From NCBI GenBank assembly GCA_036320915.1, contig JAXBDG010000009.1, positions 2,480,001-2,544,000 on the forward strand: a stretch of DNA of 64,000 nucleotides, given 5' to 3'. Position numbers and translations under genes: made by a program. Below the pieces are notes generated by a model. It saw only the letters and a list, made by a program, of their open reading frames with translations. It ran no database searches and was not told the DNA's origin. Position 1 is the first letter of the stretch. Each line of letters begins with the position of its first letter. The stretch comes from Linnemannia elongata (Eukaryota; Mortierellomycota; Mortierellomycetes; Mortierellales; Mortierellaceae). This document shows, piece by piece, positions 32,254-43,684 of this stretch.

Positions 32254-35174
32254 ATGGACACCCAAGCGGCCGTCAACTGGATGGTCACAGAGGACTATTC
32301 GAGAGAACCCTTCGATGACGCGCTATCAAAGCTGTCCAGCTCGTTGGTGAGTTGCTTATTATTAATATTGCTTGGTGCCTACCATCATGAAACGACGCTG
32401 TCGATATAAGCACGATGCTTGGTTTACTCACACTCAATCCGTGTCTACGCTATTATTAAGATCTTACGTCTAGCTGATATGGACTCGGGTCTTGCTGAGG
32501 ACGGTCAAGCTGAGAATGACCAAACTAAGGACATGGTCGAAGATTCACCCGAGGCTGAAGGAAGTGATGAATCCGAGAGCGAGACAGACGGCGGAGCCGG
32601 GCACGATGAGGCCGCATCTTCCGGAGACGGTATTGCAGGTGTCGACAGCAGGGTGATGAATATCTGCGAAGTGAGCGTCAAGACAGACCGTGTGCCCATG
32701 AGAGCGAGGCAGGCAGCCGACCTCCAGCGAAATGTGCTCAATGCTATCCGTGATTCACTCTTCGATGACCCCTATATCATTGAAACGGCTGAGACCTATG
32801 GGTTTCCGGAAGGTAAACGGATTACCTTGAGTGAGAAGAAGGAGGGGCGCTGTCTGGTCTTCTATGTCAAGGCAGCCTTTTTCGAGGACTGGCTGAAGCG
32901 ACACTCGGACTGCATCGGCACCAGCTTCACGTTGCGCACCAAGCCTCACCCTTACTCCACTAACGTCAAAGAAAGCAGCACTCAGGCCAAAAAGGACAAG
33001 GCAGGGCAGATTCTCAGTCGATACAGCTGTCATTGCAAAAGCAAAAAGTACGAGGTCAAGGGCCGAATCAAGGGTGGAAAGAAGGAAAAGACCAGATTGC
33101 GTTTGCCTTCCATCAGTTGTAACTGCCGGTCGTCCATTAAAGCTACGTTTAGACCACGGTCAACGAGTGATGGCATGCCCGGCAATACATGCATGATCGA
33201 ATATTTTTTCGAGCACAACCACAAGCTTGGATGCGCGGAGAACATTGGGAGCATGCGGAAATCGGAGGCTGTCAAGCTGAGGATCAAAGCCATGCTCATG
33301 AGAGGAATGTCCATCAATGCCATCATGGAGCAGTTGACGATAGACCACGCCAGGTTTGCTCGCTTCTTGGAGGGAAAGGGGACCATGGCGTTATCTAGGG
33401 ACAATTTTATCACCTACGACGACGTCTACAACATCTTGTACGCCATTACAGCCAAGGAAGTCAGGAAGAGCAACGACGACATGATATCCGCAAGACTATG
33501 GATGGAGGAACTGGACAGGAACAACTACTTTACCTTCTATGACAAGGCAAACAGCGTGTACCATGGATTCTCATCGCCCTGGCAGTTGGATCAACTCAGG
33601 CAATGGGGCGATGTGTTCTGCTTTGATGGTACCCATCATGCCCGCGGGTAAGCGTTTCCCTTGAACACTCGTATTTTGTACTGTTTGATTTTGGCTGCCA
33701 TCTTGTCTCTTACTCCTTGTAACTGTTCTCTATGGTGCTTTAGACGAGACACATACTTATTTACCATTGTTGTAAAGAACAAGGAAACAGGCTTCGGCAT
33801 CCCTGTCGCGTTCCTGTTGACGAAGACTCAAAAGTGGGAACTCTTGAAGGAATGGCTTTGTCAGCTGAAAGCAAAGATGGACCAACTGTGTGCCGAGCCG
33901 TATTTCCCTACCGCTGTAATCACTGACCAAGGCACAAACGAGATCAATGCCATCCAATATGCTTTCGATTTCAAGCCGCGCATATTTTACTGTGCGTGGC
34001 ATATCTTGCAAGCTTGGGAGCGCAACTTCACCAAGGAAAAACTCGGCATGGATAATATCTCCATAGCTAAAAAGAAGGAAAGGAAAGACAGGGTAAGTGA
34101 GACTTTTCTGACTAGTTTGTAAACGACTCTTTTAAAGACATGATGTAACTATGCTATTCATATACTGCGTTGAAACCAATAATGAAGGGGATTATATTAA
34201 TGTAGGCGTTTATTGCTGTGTTCGTCTTACACCAGGTACGGAAACAGCTCAAAGGCATCCTCTATGCACGGACGGAGGAGGAGTCCAACACTTTGCTGGA
34301 CGCGTTTAGAAATGAGTGGCAAGACATTGCGTCCGAGTTTATCAAGTACCTGGACGCCAACTACCTGGCTCATGAGGCGGACAGGAGGCGTTGGATGTTT
34401 TGTCACCGCCAACAAGTCGCTTATGGTTGTATCAACACCAATAACTTCATCGAGAGCTGGCATAACACCTTGAAGAAACACTTCTTCAAAGACAAGCAAC
34501 AACGGCGCCTGGATTCAGTGATCCATACTCTCGCCAAGAAAGCCGTGCCGCACTTTCAACAGATGTGTGTCCGTCACATTGTGCAAGTTGGGAAGATGAC
34601 TCCTGGTCGCAAGAAGGCTCTGATCGCAAGGCTGGCGGCCCAGAACCACATCGATCGCACTCGAATGCAAGACCCTGGAAAACTCCTTCTGCTACAATCT
34701 GATGACGATTCAGTGCTAAAGGTTCCATCATTCACCATCCCCGACGTCTCTTACGACCTGACAGTCGATTGGGATCTTGGGATGGCAGGGCAGTTTCGCA
34801 AGTGTACCTGTGCTGACTTTTCAAGTACGCACATGGTCTGCAAACACCTAGCCTTGGCGGAAATTGCATTTCCAAACACTGATTATCGCCCCAAAGGTCA
34901 CTTGGAGTTCCGAGCAGACCCTATGCCTTTGAGCTCTGAGGAGGATCTTTCACTGCAACCCGCTCCTACGGTTTTGACGGTTGCTCAGACTCTCAGTAGC
35001 ATTGTCGATTCCATTAATAGTTACATTAGCGTTATGGACCCAGATAAGGCTGTGCCGAACGATGACGAGGTTTTATCTACGATGAAGAGAGCTCGCGACC
35101 TACTTCATGCGCATATGCCAGTCAAAGAAGGGTACAGTCTCAGTAACAAGCGTCAAAGGCAGCGCCCTAAATAA
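32254..35174 (+). CDS. Mutator-like (MULE) transposase with SWIM zinc finger
   Basis: Proposed exons are 32254-32346, 32461-33647, 33744-34092 and 34206-35174, giving 865 residues. The last three joins are clear; the first exon is tentative, and translation could instead begin at 32479 (MDSGLAEDG). An acidic N-terminus is followed by a FAR1/WRKY-GCM1-like cysteine/histidine DNA-binding part (CHCKSKK...CNCRSS...FEHNH). The MULE catalytic core then carries CFDGTHH (Asp), VITDQGTNEI (Asp), FYCAWHILQAW and NNFIESWHNT (Glu). A SWIM finger (CTCADFSSTHMVCKHL) and a basic tail (KRQRQRPK) follow. No stop interrupts the exons, and the gene sits inside matched terminal repeats, so the element may be autonomous. 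Confidence 0.9.
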
Positions 35175-36218
35175 AACATGCTTATTCATCTCTACTTGTC
35201 ACTGCGAAGGAGTCATTTGAGTGTATCCCAAGATCAAATACAAGTGTCTTTGGTTGACAAGTATGCAAGACTTGTGTAATGAGGTTGATATGTAAAAAAA
35301 ATGCTCAAGTACAGGGGAATCAGCCAATAAGCATCAAGGATTTATCTCTCTGACTCGACACAATTCAGACCTCTTGCATTAGGACACTCTTCGCTAGGAC
35401 GATCATAACTGCCGTAATACTGCCACTGGAGAAGCACTGCTCAATCCAGCGCGGAGAAGAGTTCAGGAGCTTCAAGACAAGGCATTTAAGAGACGATTCT
35501 GTTGAGGAATGATAGAGCTGCTACCGCCTAAAACCTCTGCAGTCGCTCTTACATAAAAAATGCCCAACTTTTGCATCTAAAAACGCATGCTATTCCATCA
35601 AAACCGAAGATATAACCATGAAACTTGGATGGTTAATACTCTTGAACAACTACTATGTCCTAAGTCTCGTTTTCCTTGGTTCTATGCAGTAGTTGTAGAG
35701 CTACTACTTATTAGTTAACGCCAAATGGGGTAATTAAAGTACCTGGAGACTTTGAACAGAGAATACGGTTGCTTTTTTCTATCTACGGCGTAGTTTTTTT
35801 GATGTCATTGGATTTTCCATTAGAAAAAGCACTTGTTCATGTAGTTTCATGAGTTTTCATGGACTACTTATTCCGCATGATAAGTCTTTCGAAAGTTGAT
35901 GAAGAATAGATCAAAATGTTGTCTAGGATGCATCCTTTACGCGTTTTTTGGTCTTCATGGATAAACTACGAGTATTAAAATTAGACCAAAACGGCTAAAA
36001 CTTCTTGAAGACATAGGCATTAGAGTGCTCTATCCATCCTAAAAAGACTGATGGTAGCTGACCATTTGTGAACGACTTCACTTAGAAGCGACTCTATTGA
36101 CAGGAAAAACCGTAGGTGGCACATTGAGGATTCTCTTAATGCATTGCATTTAAAGAAAATTTCTCTTATGGGAAGAAAGGAGACTGCTATTTTATGGCCC
36201 TTGGCGAGCCTTCTCCTG

Positions 36219-36244
36219 AAATCGGGGCCTTCATAAGGAGATTT
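36219..36244 (-). repeat. MULE right terminal inverted repeat
   Basis: Reverse complement of the left end, followed by the second poly-C run at 36245-36259. Confidence 0.88.
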
Positions 36245-38286
36245 CCCCCCCCCCCCCCCGTGTTTACGGTCACGAGGGTTGTAGAGCTGTAGCAATAAGA
36301 AAGAGACAGGTGCCCCGGGCCTTTTGCATTACAAACGGACCAGAGGGGTCCCTCTCTTTACGTTTCTTACACGTAATTAGAGCGATGGAAAGGGGGAACA
36401 TGTGCTAAAAATGGAGGAATTCGGAAGGTGTAGCAACTTTATTCTGCCGGAAATGTCCGACGACGTGTTTTCTCTTCATCACATCTTTTCTTTTTCTTTA
36501 AACAAAGGGGAAAAGGGGGAAAGAGAGAGGAAGAAAGGAAAGGAAAGGAAAGGGTCTAACTGACAAGTTGCATAAACAAGTCCGATGAACAGGTAACTAA
36601 GAAAGAGAATGCATGATCCCTTTCTCTTTCTAGAGACGCGCCCAATACGGGGGAAGGACGAAAAGATAGAAAAAAGGGCCGAATACTTTCCTTTGTTCCC
36701 TCACACGACCGGACAAACATATGCATCTCACACCATCCACACACCCACACACCGTCGCCTAGCTACCTTTCATATATATTGTGTCTTTCTCGTAGCCACG
36801 GACATCAGTCCGGGCGGGCAATGACTCCTTTGCACTGTAGGGGTCCGAGACAAGAGAGACACAAGAGACCGGACTTACTCCGTCATTTCCATCCCATCCA
36901 CCTACCGATCCACGGACACTCCAAAAGAACAACTCCGCCCAATTTTTTTCTTTTTAGTCGTGTCTCATCCTCCATTCATTCAATCTCCCAAACCCAACAC
37001 ACACCCAACACACACACCCTACACACACACACACACACACACACATACGCGCAAAACTCCATTCTGCATTCAATGCGCAGAATTACCCGGGAACACAACA
37101 AACAAGCAGGGTCCTTATTTTTGTCCTTTCTGCTTACATGAACAATAACCACACCTTTGTCCATTTCATTCTTCACCCCTGCCATTTTCATTTCGTCGAC
37201 ACACAGAGAGCATTAAACAGTTGAGAACAATGGGATACAATGGAGATTATGGGGCGTTTTTTTTTTTTGCACAGGTAAAGGGAGGCTTGTGATTTTTTTA
37301 ATTTTTTTTTTTGTATGTAAAATTGGGTCAAAAAGAAAGTAAATTCTGAAGAGAAGGAGTGGATGTCAAAAAAGTAGAAAAGACTATGTAAAAGAAAGTC
37401 AAAGGAAAGGACTTGTGAAGAAAGGTAGAGAAAGAAAGGTCTGATAAAGAAAAGAAAAAAACAATTGTGAGAAAGGAGACATATCCAACTAAACTAGAAG
37501 AAACTAACTAGAAGAACCAAAAAAAAGTTATACAAAAAAATCAACAAGAAAAGGGTGGGAAAAGTATAGGCAAAGGAAAGGCAGAGAAAGGGCGAAGAGA
37601 AGAAAAAGAAAGAGGCAAACTAGTTTGGTCGGTGAATGCTCCCTTCTCCTCCAACACTCTAAATCCTACTCCAACTCCCCTCACTCCAACTCAGTCCACA
37701 AAAGTACCCTAGTCTCAATTGCAATGCTGTGTTTGGTCTTTCGCATGCATTGTTGACGCTCGTAAAAACTCTTAGTAATGGTCCTCTTGTCTGTCTGGAT
37801 TGAAAAAAGTCTTTTTTTCTTTCCTCTTTTCGTAACAATTTTGGTCGCGTTTTTTTTCTTCTTCAAATGATCTTTTTTTCTTTGTTTTCTTGTGCGAAGT
37901 ATCTTTTTTTTTTTTTTTGTCTTCATACGCTTTTTTTTTCAATCGTGCCACACTTCCAACAAAAACAAAAGGAAAAAGAAATAATAGGGTGGAACCATCA
38001 AAAAGTAGCAGGGAGGGGTGGAAGAGACAAGCTGCGACGTTTGGTGGGGCATAGTTGGTCGTCTACGCGCCAGAAAAAGAAATCACATGTCGTTCCTCTT
38101 CACATCACATCTCTGACAAACAAAATGTCGAGTGAGAACACAAACCCAAAGTAAAGAAAGAAAAAGAAATGAAACGTAGTGTGTGAAAGCAACAAAGGGA
38201 ACAAAAAACAAAGTATAATGATTTGTGGGGGAATATCAAAAAGTAAAAAAAACAACAAAAGGGAAAGGTACCAGTGTCCTAGAGGT
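36245..38286. other. Intergenic with microsatellites
   Basis: After the C run there is no gene. A (CA)n tract lies at about 37019-37044, purine-rich simple sequence fills about 37330-37620, and several T runs occur. The right end is the 3' flank of CPA1. Confidence 0.5.
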
Positions 38287-39708
38287 TTAGGCGATGACCT
38301 CGACGGGGACCTTCTTGGGGACCGAGAGGGGCTCGGCGACAAAGAAGGGCTTCTGGGAGTGCTTGAGCTTCTCGGCACGGGCCAAGTTCAGGAAGTCATC
38401 AAAGAGGTACTCGGTGTCCTGGGGACCGCCCTTAGCTTCGGGGTGGAACTGGACCGACGAGAAGGGCTTGGTCAAGTGACGGATACCCTCGTTGGAGCCA
38501 TCGTTGGCGTTGACAAAGTACTTCTCCCATCCCTGGACAACCGATCCGGGAGCAGACAAGACAGAGTCCTCAAGAGCATAACCGTGGTTCTGGGAGGTGA
38601 TGCTGCAACGACCGTTCTGCATGTTGACAGCGGGCTGGTTGTGGCCACGGTTACCGAACTGGAGCTTGTAGACATCCAATCCGGCAGCCATGCCCATCAG
38701 CTGGTTGCCCATGCAGATTCCAAAGATGGGCTTGGGGGCGGGGTTCTTGAAGGCCGTGGCCAGATTCTGAACCGTCTTGGAGGCAGCACGGGGGTCACCA
38801 GGGCCGTTGGAGATGAAGAGACCGTCGTACTGGTCCATGACCTGGTTGAAGTCATAGTCCCAGGGGAAGACAGTGACGGAAGCACCGCGGGCGACGAGGC
38901 AACGGAGGATGTTCTCCTTGACACCGCAGTCGATCAAAGCAATCTTAACATCTCCAAGGGGGTTGAGCTCGTAAACCTCTTTGGTCGAGGCCTCCGAGAC
39001 GAGGTTGCGGACGTTGGGGTTAGGGAACTCAACGACTTCCTTGTTCTCCAAAACCTCATCTCCAACCTCGAGCTTGGCCAAGGTCGATCCCTGATCACGG
39101 AGCAAATGAACGATCGCACGGGTGTCGACTCCAGAGATGGCAGGAATGCCCTCACGAGCACACCACTCTCCAAGTGACTCGACGGCAGTCCAATGTGAGT
39201 ACTTTGTCGCGTAATCGTTGACGACAATTCCTTGGCACTGAATCTTGTTTGACTCAAAGTACTTGAGCAAGCCAAACTGATCCTTCTCCTGAGAGGGGAC
39301 ACCATAGTTCCCAATCAAGGGCTGGGTGAAGACCAAGATCTGGCCACGGTACGAGGGATCGGTCATCGACTCAGGGTATCCAACAAGGGAGGTTGTAAAG
39401 ACGGCCTCACCAAAGGACGAGATGGGGGCACCGAACGAGGTTCCTGTAAAGACGTGGCCAGACTTGAGCTTGAGAGCTGCGGGAACGGCCTTGGGAGCCT
39501 CAGAGTCGAACTGGTAGGGGGCTGAGAAGATGCTGGCAGAGGGGGTCTTGGGGGCGGCCTTGTTGGCAGGGAAGACGGTGTCTGCGACGGTGGCGAGGGA
39601 GCGGACGCCAGAGGTCTTGAAGGCTGAGCGGACGAGAGTGGGGCGGGTGGCGATGGAGCGCATGGCCATGGAGCAGGTCATCAATGCGGCTTTGTTGAAG
39701 GCAGACAT
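38287..39708 (-). CDS. CPA1: Carbamoyl-phosphate synthase, arginine-specific small subunit
   Basis: A single exon of 473 residues. It supplies ammonia from glutamine to the large subunit for carbamoyl phosphate in arginine synthesis, in the mitochondrion. The N-terminal ~45 residues are rich in Arg, Ser and Ala without acids ([25 protein letters not shown]), a typical transit peptide. The CPSase small-chain domain follows (HVFTGTSFG...[11 protein letters not shown]), then a class I glutamine amidotransferase. The amidotransferase shows the oxyanion region SNGPGDP, nucleophile Cys332 in FGICMGNQL, and His422/Glu424 in FHPEAKGG. Asn at 335 replaces the His of the usual GHQ. Fungal CPA1 genes are often controlled by an arginine-attenuator upstream peptide; I looked for one in the leader and did not find it. 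Confidence 0.95.
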   Translation of the reverse strand: MSAFNKAALMTCSMAMRSIATRPTLVRSAFKTSGVRSLATVADTVFPANKAAPKTPSASIFSAPYQFDSEAPKAVPAALKLKSGHVFTGTSFGAPISSFGEAVFTTSLVGYPESMTDPSYRGQILVFTQPLIGNYGVPSQEKDQFGLLKYFESNKIQCQGIVVNDYATKYSHWTAVESLGEWCAREGIPAISGVDTRAIVHLLRDQGSTLAKLEVGDEVLENKEVVEFPNPNVRNLVSEASTKEVYELNPLGDVKIALIDCGVKENILRCLVARGASVTVFPWDYDFNQVMDQYDGLFISNGPGDPRAASKTVQNLATAFKNPAPKPIFGICMGNQLMGMAAGLDVYKLQFGNRGHNQPAVNMQNGRCSITSQNHGYALEDSVLSAPGSVVQGWEKYFVNANDGSNEGIRHLTKPFSSVQFHPEAKGGPQDTEYLFDDFLNLARAEKLKHSQKPFFVAEPLSVPKKVPVEVIA

Positions 39709-39770
39709 GTTTGCTGTTTGTTGTTGTTGTTTGTTGTGTTTGTTGTGTTTGTTGTTGTTGTTGAATTGGA
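39709..39770 (-). promoter_or_regulatory. CAA-repeat 5' leader of CPA1
   Basis: On the coding strand this is an A/C-only stretch of CAA and CAACAAA repeats directly before the ATG. Such leaders are unstructured and favour ribosome scanning. Inference from composition only. Confidence 0.5.
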
Positions 39771-41408
39771 CTACGGATAATCTCGTTTCTTGTTACGATA
39801 GGTAGTAATCGCGTCGATAATTATCTGTCGGATGTTGATTGATGTGAAGGGGAGCGAAATATGGTTTCTTTGAAAGGCGGTGGGTGAAAGAGTGACTGCT
39901 GAAAAATGCGCCGATATCTTGATGGATAATTTCTTAGAGGATAATGTTTTCCTTATGTTTGTTGTAAGGTATGGGATCTGACCGGATTGTTATCAACTAG
40001 ACGTTCGTCGTAGGAAGAGGATTACAGCGGTATCGAAACGATTGAAAGGGGGCAAGTGAAGAAGGTAAAAATAAAAGAGTGTTCACAAAAGAAAGTGACA
40101 GAAAAGAGATCAAAATGAAGAGAAAAAAAAGGATGCAAAGTGTGAAGAGAGAGAAAAGGAGCTTTGAACAAAGAGATAGAAGAGGATGTTAAAAGAGGCT
40201 AAAGAGAGTAACAAAGTGATTTAGAGAAAGAAAGGCTTTTGCAAAGGGAAAAGGGCTTTTAGGTGAAGATGTGTGAGAAGCGAGGAGGTGTTGAAAAGGG
40301 AAAGAGGGTGCTGAAGAAAGTGAGAGTAGTGTGGAGAGGGTGTGCAAAAAGGTATGTAAAAGACTAGTTGCAGAAAGGGCTTTGGGAACAAAAAAAAAAA
40401 AAAAAAAAGTGGGCAAGGGTAATGAATGGCAGTGTATCGATACGTTGTTGTTTCGTTGTTTGCTTTGAGGGTTTAGTGGTTTGGATTGCTGTTCTTCCAG
40501 ACTGTTGGAGGTAGAGAGGGAGGGAGAGAGAGTAAGTGAGTGTTAGTTATCGAGACCATGGTATGAAGGTTAATGGAGGGGGAGAGTAGATACAATAAGA
40601 AGAAAGGAGTGCCAAGTTACCTTGGTCAGAGATGTAATCGGCAGAGTTCTTTTCTTGCGAGTGGGAGTACATGGAAAGGATGTACTACTGAGGCAGAAGA
40701 GGGGGTTGTTGGGGTTGGCGGTAGAAGACTTTGGAAGTGTTCGCCTTTAGCAGAGTGTGAGTCGCAGGTAGTGGGTACGTTGGGTTGGTGGTAGTTGGAT
40801 TGGATTGAAAAAGAGAAAAGAAAGAGAAAAAAGAGAGAAAATGAGAGATGGTTGGGATATTTATATATGGAGGAAGGGAGTTAGGATGAGTAGGTGTGAG
40901 TGAACGTGAGCGAGAAATAGAAGGGAGGGAGAGATAAGGCAACAACCGCCAGTGGTGCACATAAGATTGGGCAATCTCGCCTCACTTTGCATACGTGTAT
41001 GTGATATGCGTGTGTCTGTGGGTATGAGTGTGGGTTGTTTGATGGATTGATATGTATCCACCCTTTGTACCCATACAGAGAGACAGGGCTCCTTACTTTT
41101 TTTTTTTTTTTACTTTCTTTCCATCCGCGTGGTCATCACAACTCATCTCATCAAACCCTTTTTCTCTTTGTCCCTGTTCGTTGTACAAAATCAACAACAG
41201 CTATATCTATATCATATCAGCCTTCTTTTCACAACAGCAATACGGCCACTCGCCCCTTTGCTCTTTCTTCTCCATCTTTCTGCTATCCTCCCTTTCACTC
41301 GCTCCCTCTCAGTCCCATATCCTCTACCAATTGATCCGGATTGGTACCCCCAGTCTCACTCCTCGAACATGTCAACAAGCCTTCTTCTTCTTTTCCCACC
41401 GTCACTGA

Positions 41409-41443
<35 letters not shown>

Positions 41444-41782
41444 CAAGCAGTCTCAAAAATCTCCGGGGTGGTTGGATCATGTCAAAGTGACTCAAAACCT
41501 TAATCAATCATCTCAGATTCATCATGTGATCAATTGTCACGCTTTTTACTGGGGAGTGCGATTAACCGGTGATTGTCAGCTATGTGTCGGTCGTTTAAAG
41601 AACGTTCATTCTTGACATGATTTGGTTATCCCGATCGAAGAAATGAAGGGAAGGGAAGGAAGGAGACCGACAAACAAAAAGCACTGACAAAGGAGAGGAC
41701 GACAATGTAAAAACAAGGGTCCCTGTTCCTTCCCTCTACTGTATTATCTTATCCTCTCTTCGTTTCCTCATTGTTCTGGCTT
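39771..41782. other. Intergenic
   Basis: About 2 kb with the CPA1 promoter and purine-rich simple sequence (40050-40430); T tracts at 41099-41113 and about 41408-41443. No gene recognised. Confidence 0.5.
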
Positions 41783-42893
41783 TAATTGAAGGGATATGTA
41801 AGTTTAACAAACTGGTTTATTGTTTCGCACATGTGGCAGAAGGAAGGTGGTCCACCAATACCAGCGAAGTTTCTCACGCTCAACCCCTCTCCCCCCTTCC
41901 ATTCCCTCAATCCTCGCCTCAGCCTCAGTCTCAGCCTCACCTCCCTCTTCCTCGCGCATGAAATTCTTTGTACAGAACTTCCTTTTCTCCAAGGTCTCCA
42001 ACCCACCAACTTCCTTCTTCCAGCCGTCAACATTGCGCTTCTTCTGCTCGGGCTTGACTGGTCTCTCAGAAATGCCGTTCCGCACCATGACCACGTCGGC
42101 GCAGCCCTGATGGATCACCTACTTGTACCCCATCGGCCATCCTCACCTCCTTCACTTCCTTCCTGCTTGTCCGCACCTTTACCGTTTCTTTTGCCCTTGA
42201 TGTGAGACGTTGCCACCTCCCTAGCTTTGAATCTTCCGAGACCACTGTCACCACCACCAGCACCACCACCAGCAGCAACAGCATCATTAGCAGCTCCGCC
42301 CTTCTCATTCCAGTTCCATATCGACTCCGGCGCCTCATCCTTCCCATCACCGCGCTTGGTCATATCATCAGCAGGAAGGAGATTGCGCTTGCCTTTGAGG
42401 CCTCACCACCTGTAAACTTTCCTCCCCTCTTCAGACGCTGGATCAGATCGCCTGATTACCCCACGACAACATTCTTTCATTCGCCTCCTGCTGGGGAAGT
42501 TGTCTCTACATGCTTCTTTATCCACCATGCCTTGCCGATCTGGTCCCACAACTCCTCATTGCCCACTCGCTTTGTGGCATGTCCAGGGCGCGTTGACACT
42601 TTACCTACCGAGGGTTCAGATTTCTCGACAGCTGAAGGGTGGGTCTTGCCCAGACTGGACGTTCCTTTCACACCACCTGATAGTATGATAATGGCCGCGA
42701 GGACCGACGGGAACCCTGAGGGGGGGGGGGCTTCAGAATCGGTCTGTAAGATAACGTTCACCAAGGGGGTGCCGGCGTTGGAGACGGGGACTGCGTGGAC
42801 GGCGGGCGATTTGATGGCGGAGAGGACTGCCAGGAGTGCCATCGAGAGGGTGGTCTGCATGACGGCTGAGGAAGCCAAGGAAGTGTGTTTCAT
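41783..42893 (-). pseudogene. Secreted-type gene of unknown function, coding spread over frames
   Basis: The start at 42893 gives a signal peptide (TTLSMALLAVLSAIKSPAVHA) and an open frame to about 42477 (WDQIGKAWWIKKHVETTSPAGGE, stop). Coding character continues in other frames. One stretch near 42365-42440 reads GDLIQRLKRGGKFTGGEASK. Another at 42115-42363 reads KDEAPESIWNWNEKGG, a Gly/Ala linker and HIKGKRNGKGADKQEG. A third at 41804-42118 reads KPEQKKRNVDGWKKEVGG to LRWYWWTTFLLPHVRNN. I found no clean GT-AG introns joining them; the gaps are too short or contain stops, so frameshifts are more likely. I recognise no family. A real multi-exon gene with unusual small introns is the alternative. 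Confidence 0.45.
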
Positions 42894-43524
42894 TGCTTTT
42901 TTTTTTTTTTGTTCTTTTGGTTGTTTGTTTGTTTTTTTTGTTTGTTTGTGCGATGGTGATGATAAATATTGAAAAAGAGAGCCTGGAATCTGTGAGTGTT
43001 TATTAGATCTTGTGCGACTGTATCATGATCTCCATTACGGTTTTTGGGATTGAATCTACTTGTAGCCGGGTAACCCAGCTTGCCAGCTGGATAAATACTA
43101 CTTGCTAGGTTCTCATAGTTGTAGTCGAGTCTAGGAAAAGCTTTATGAAATGGAAATCAAAAGAATAGGAAGGGGCTCATAAAGAACGAGGCTGAAAAAA
43201 AAAAAGAAAGTGGTAATAAAGAAAGGCGATGATACTTTTTGAGGGGACAATAATGGGAATTTGGCAATCGGACAACATGGACAAACAATGACGTAAATGA
43301 AGGCTGAACTGATGAGAGAGAGAGAGAGACTTTAGATGAAGAAAAGCTAAGAAAAAATGAGAAAAGGTGTAGGAGAGAGGGGAGATGAAGGGCTTGGGTC
43401 CAGGGAAAATGGAAAATGCTTTTGAATGAACTAAAACAAATGGCAGTTGTTGTAGCGCCCTCTGTGTTTTGGCATTTGCTGTTTGTTTGTTGTTGTTCAT
43501 ACGATGCTAAGTAATACAGTTTTC
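42894..43524. other. Intergenic
   Basis: T-rich promoter side of the secreted-type gene, then unique DNA. Nothing recognised. Confidence 0.45.
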
Positions 43525-43606
43525 CCTTTGGTGCATTGGGCACCAATCTCTGTTAAGGGTTCGACCATGTGTCAAAAGTTGTCTTGTGTCGTGTGCATCC
43601 TTGTCT
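43525..43606 (+). promoter_or_regulatory. Conserved block upstream of the F-box pseudogene, with hairpin
   Basis: Nearly the same sequence occurs at 59987-60070 upstream of the intact paralogue. It includes a perfect 7-bp hairpin, TTGGTGC, 5-base loop, GCACCAA (43528-43546), and CTTGTGTCGTGTG. Conservation in both copies marks it as part of the duplicated promoter. Confidence 0.55.
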
Positions 43607-43684
43607 CTCTTCTCCTTTGCCACCCCTATTCCTTTCTTTACGTCTCCTACCTTCTGTCCTCCACTCTTTTCCCTCCATCCCTCA

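Larger units (their letters stand above)
31989..36244 (+). mobile_element. Complete MULE DNA transposon in a poly-C target
   Basis: Bounded by inverted repeats of about 24 bases sharing ATCTCCTTATGAAGGCCCCG (left 31991-32010; right the reverse complement, 36221-36242). Both sides are flanked on the plus strand by a run of C (about 31976-31988 and 36245-36259), as expected if a 9-bp target duplication arose within a C homopolymer. It encodes an apparently complete Mutator-like transposase. Total length is about 4.26 kb, with about 1 kb of non-coding AT-rich DNA on the right. Confidence 0.88.

Noticed and set aside
38179..39177. 332-codon plus-strand frame
   Set aside because: Antisense shadow of CPA1 for the same reason.
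39709..41061. Arginine-attenuator upstream peptide of CPA1
   Set aside because: I looked on the minus strand for a short frame ending in the usual LW-ALNA-like residues and found none; an intron or a distant leader could still hide it.
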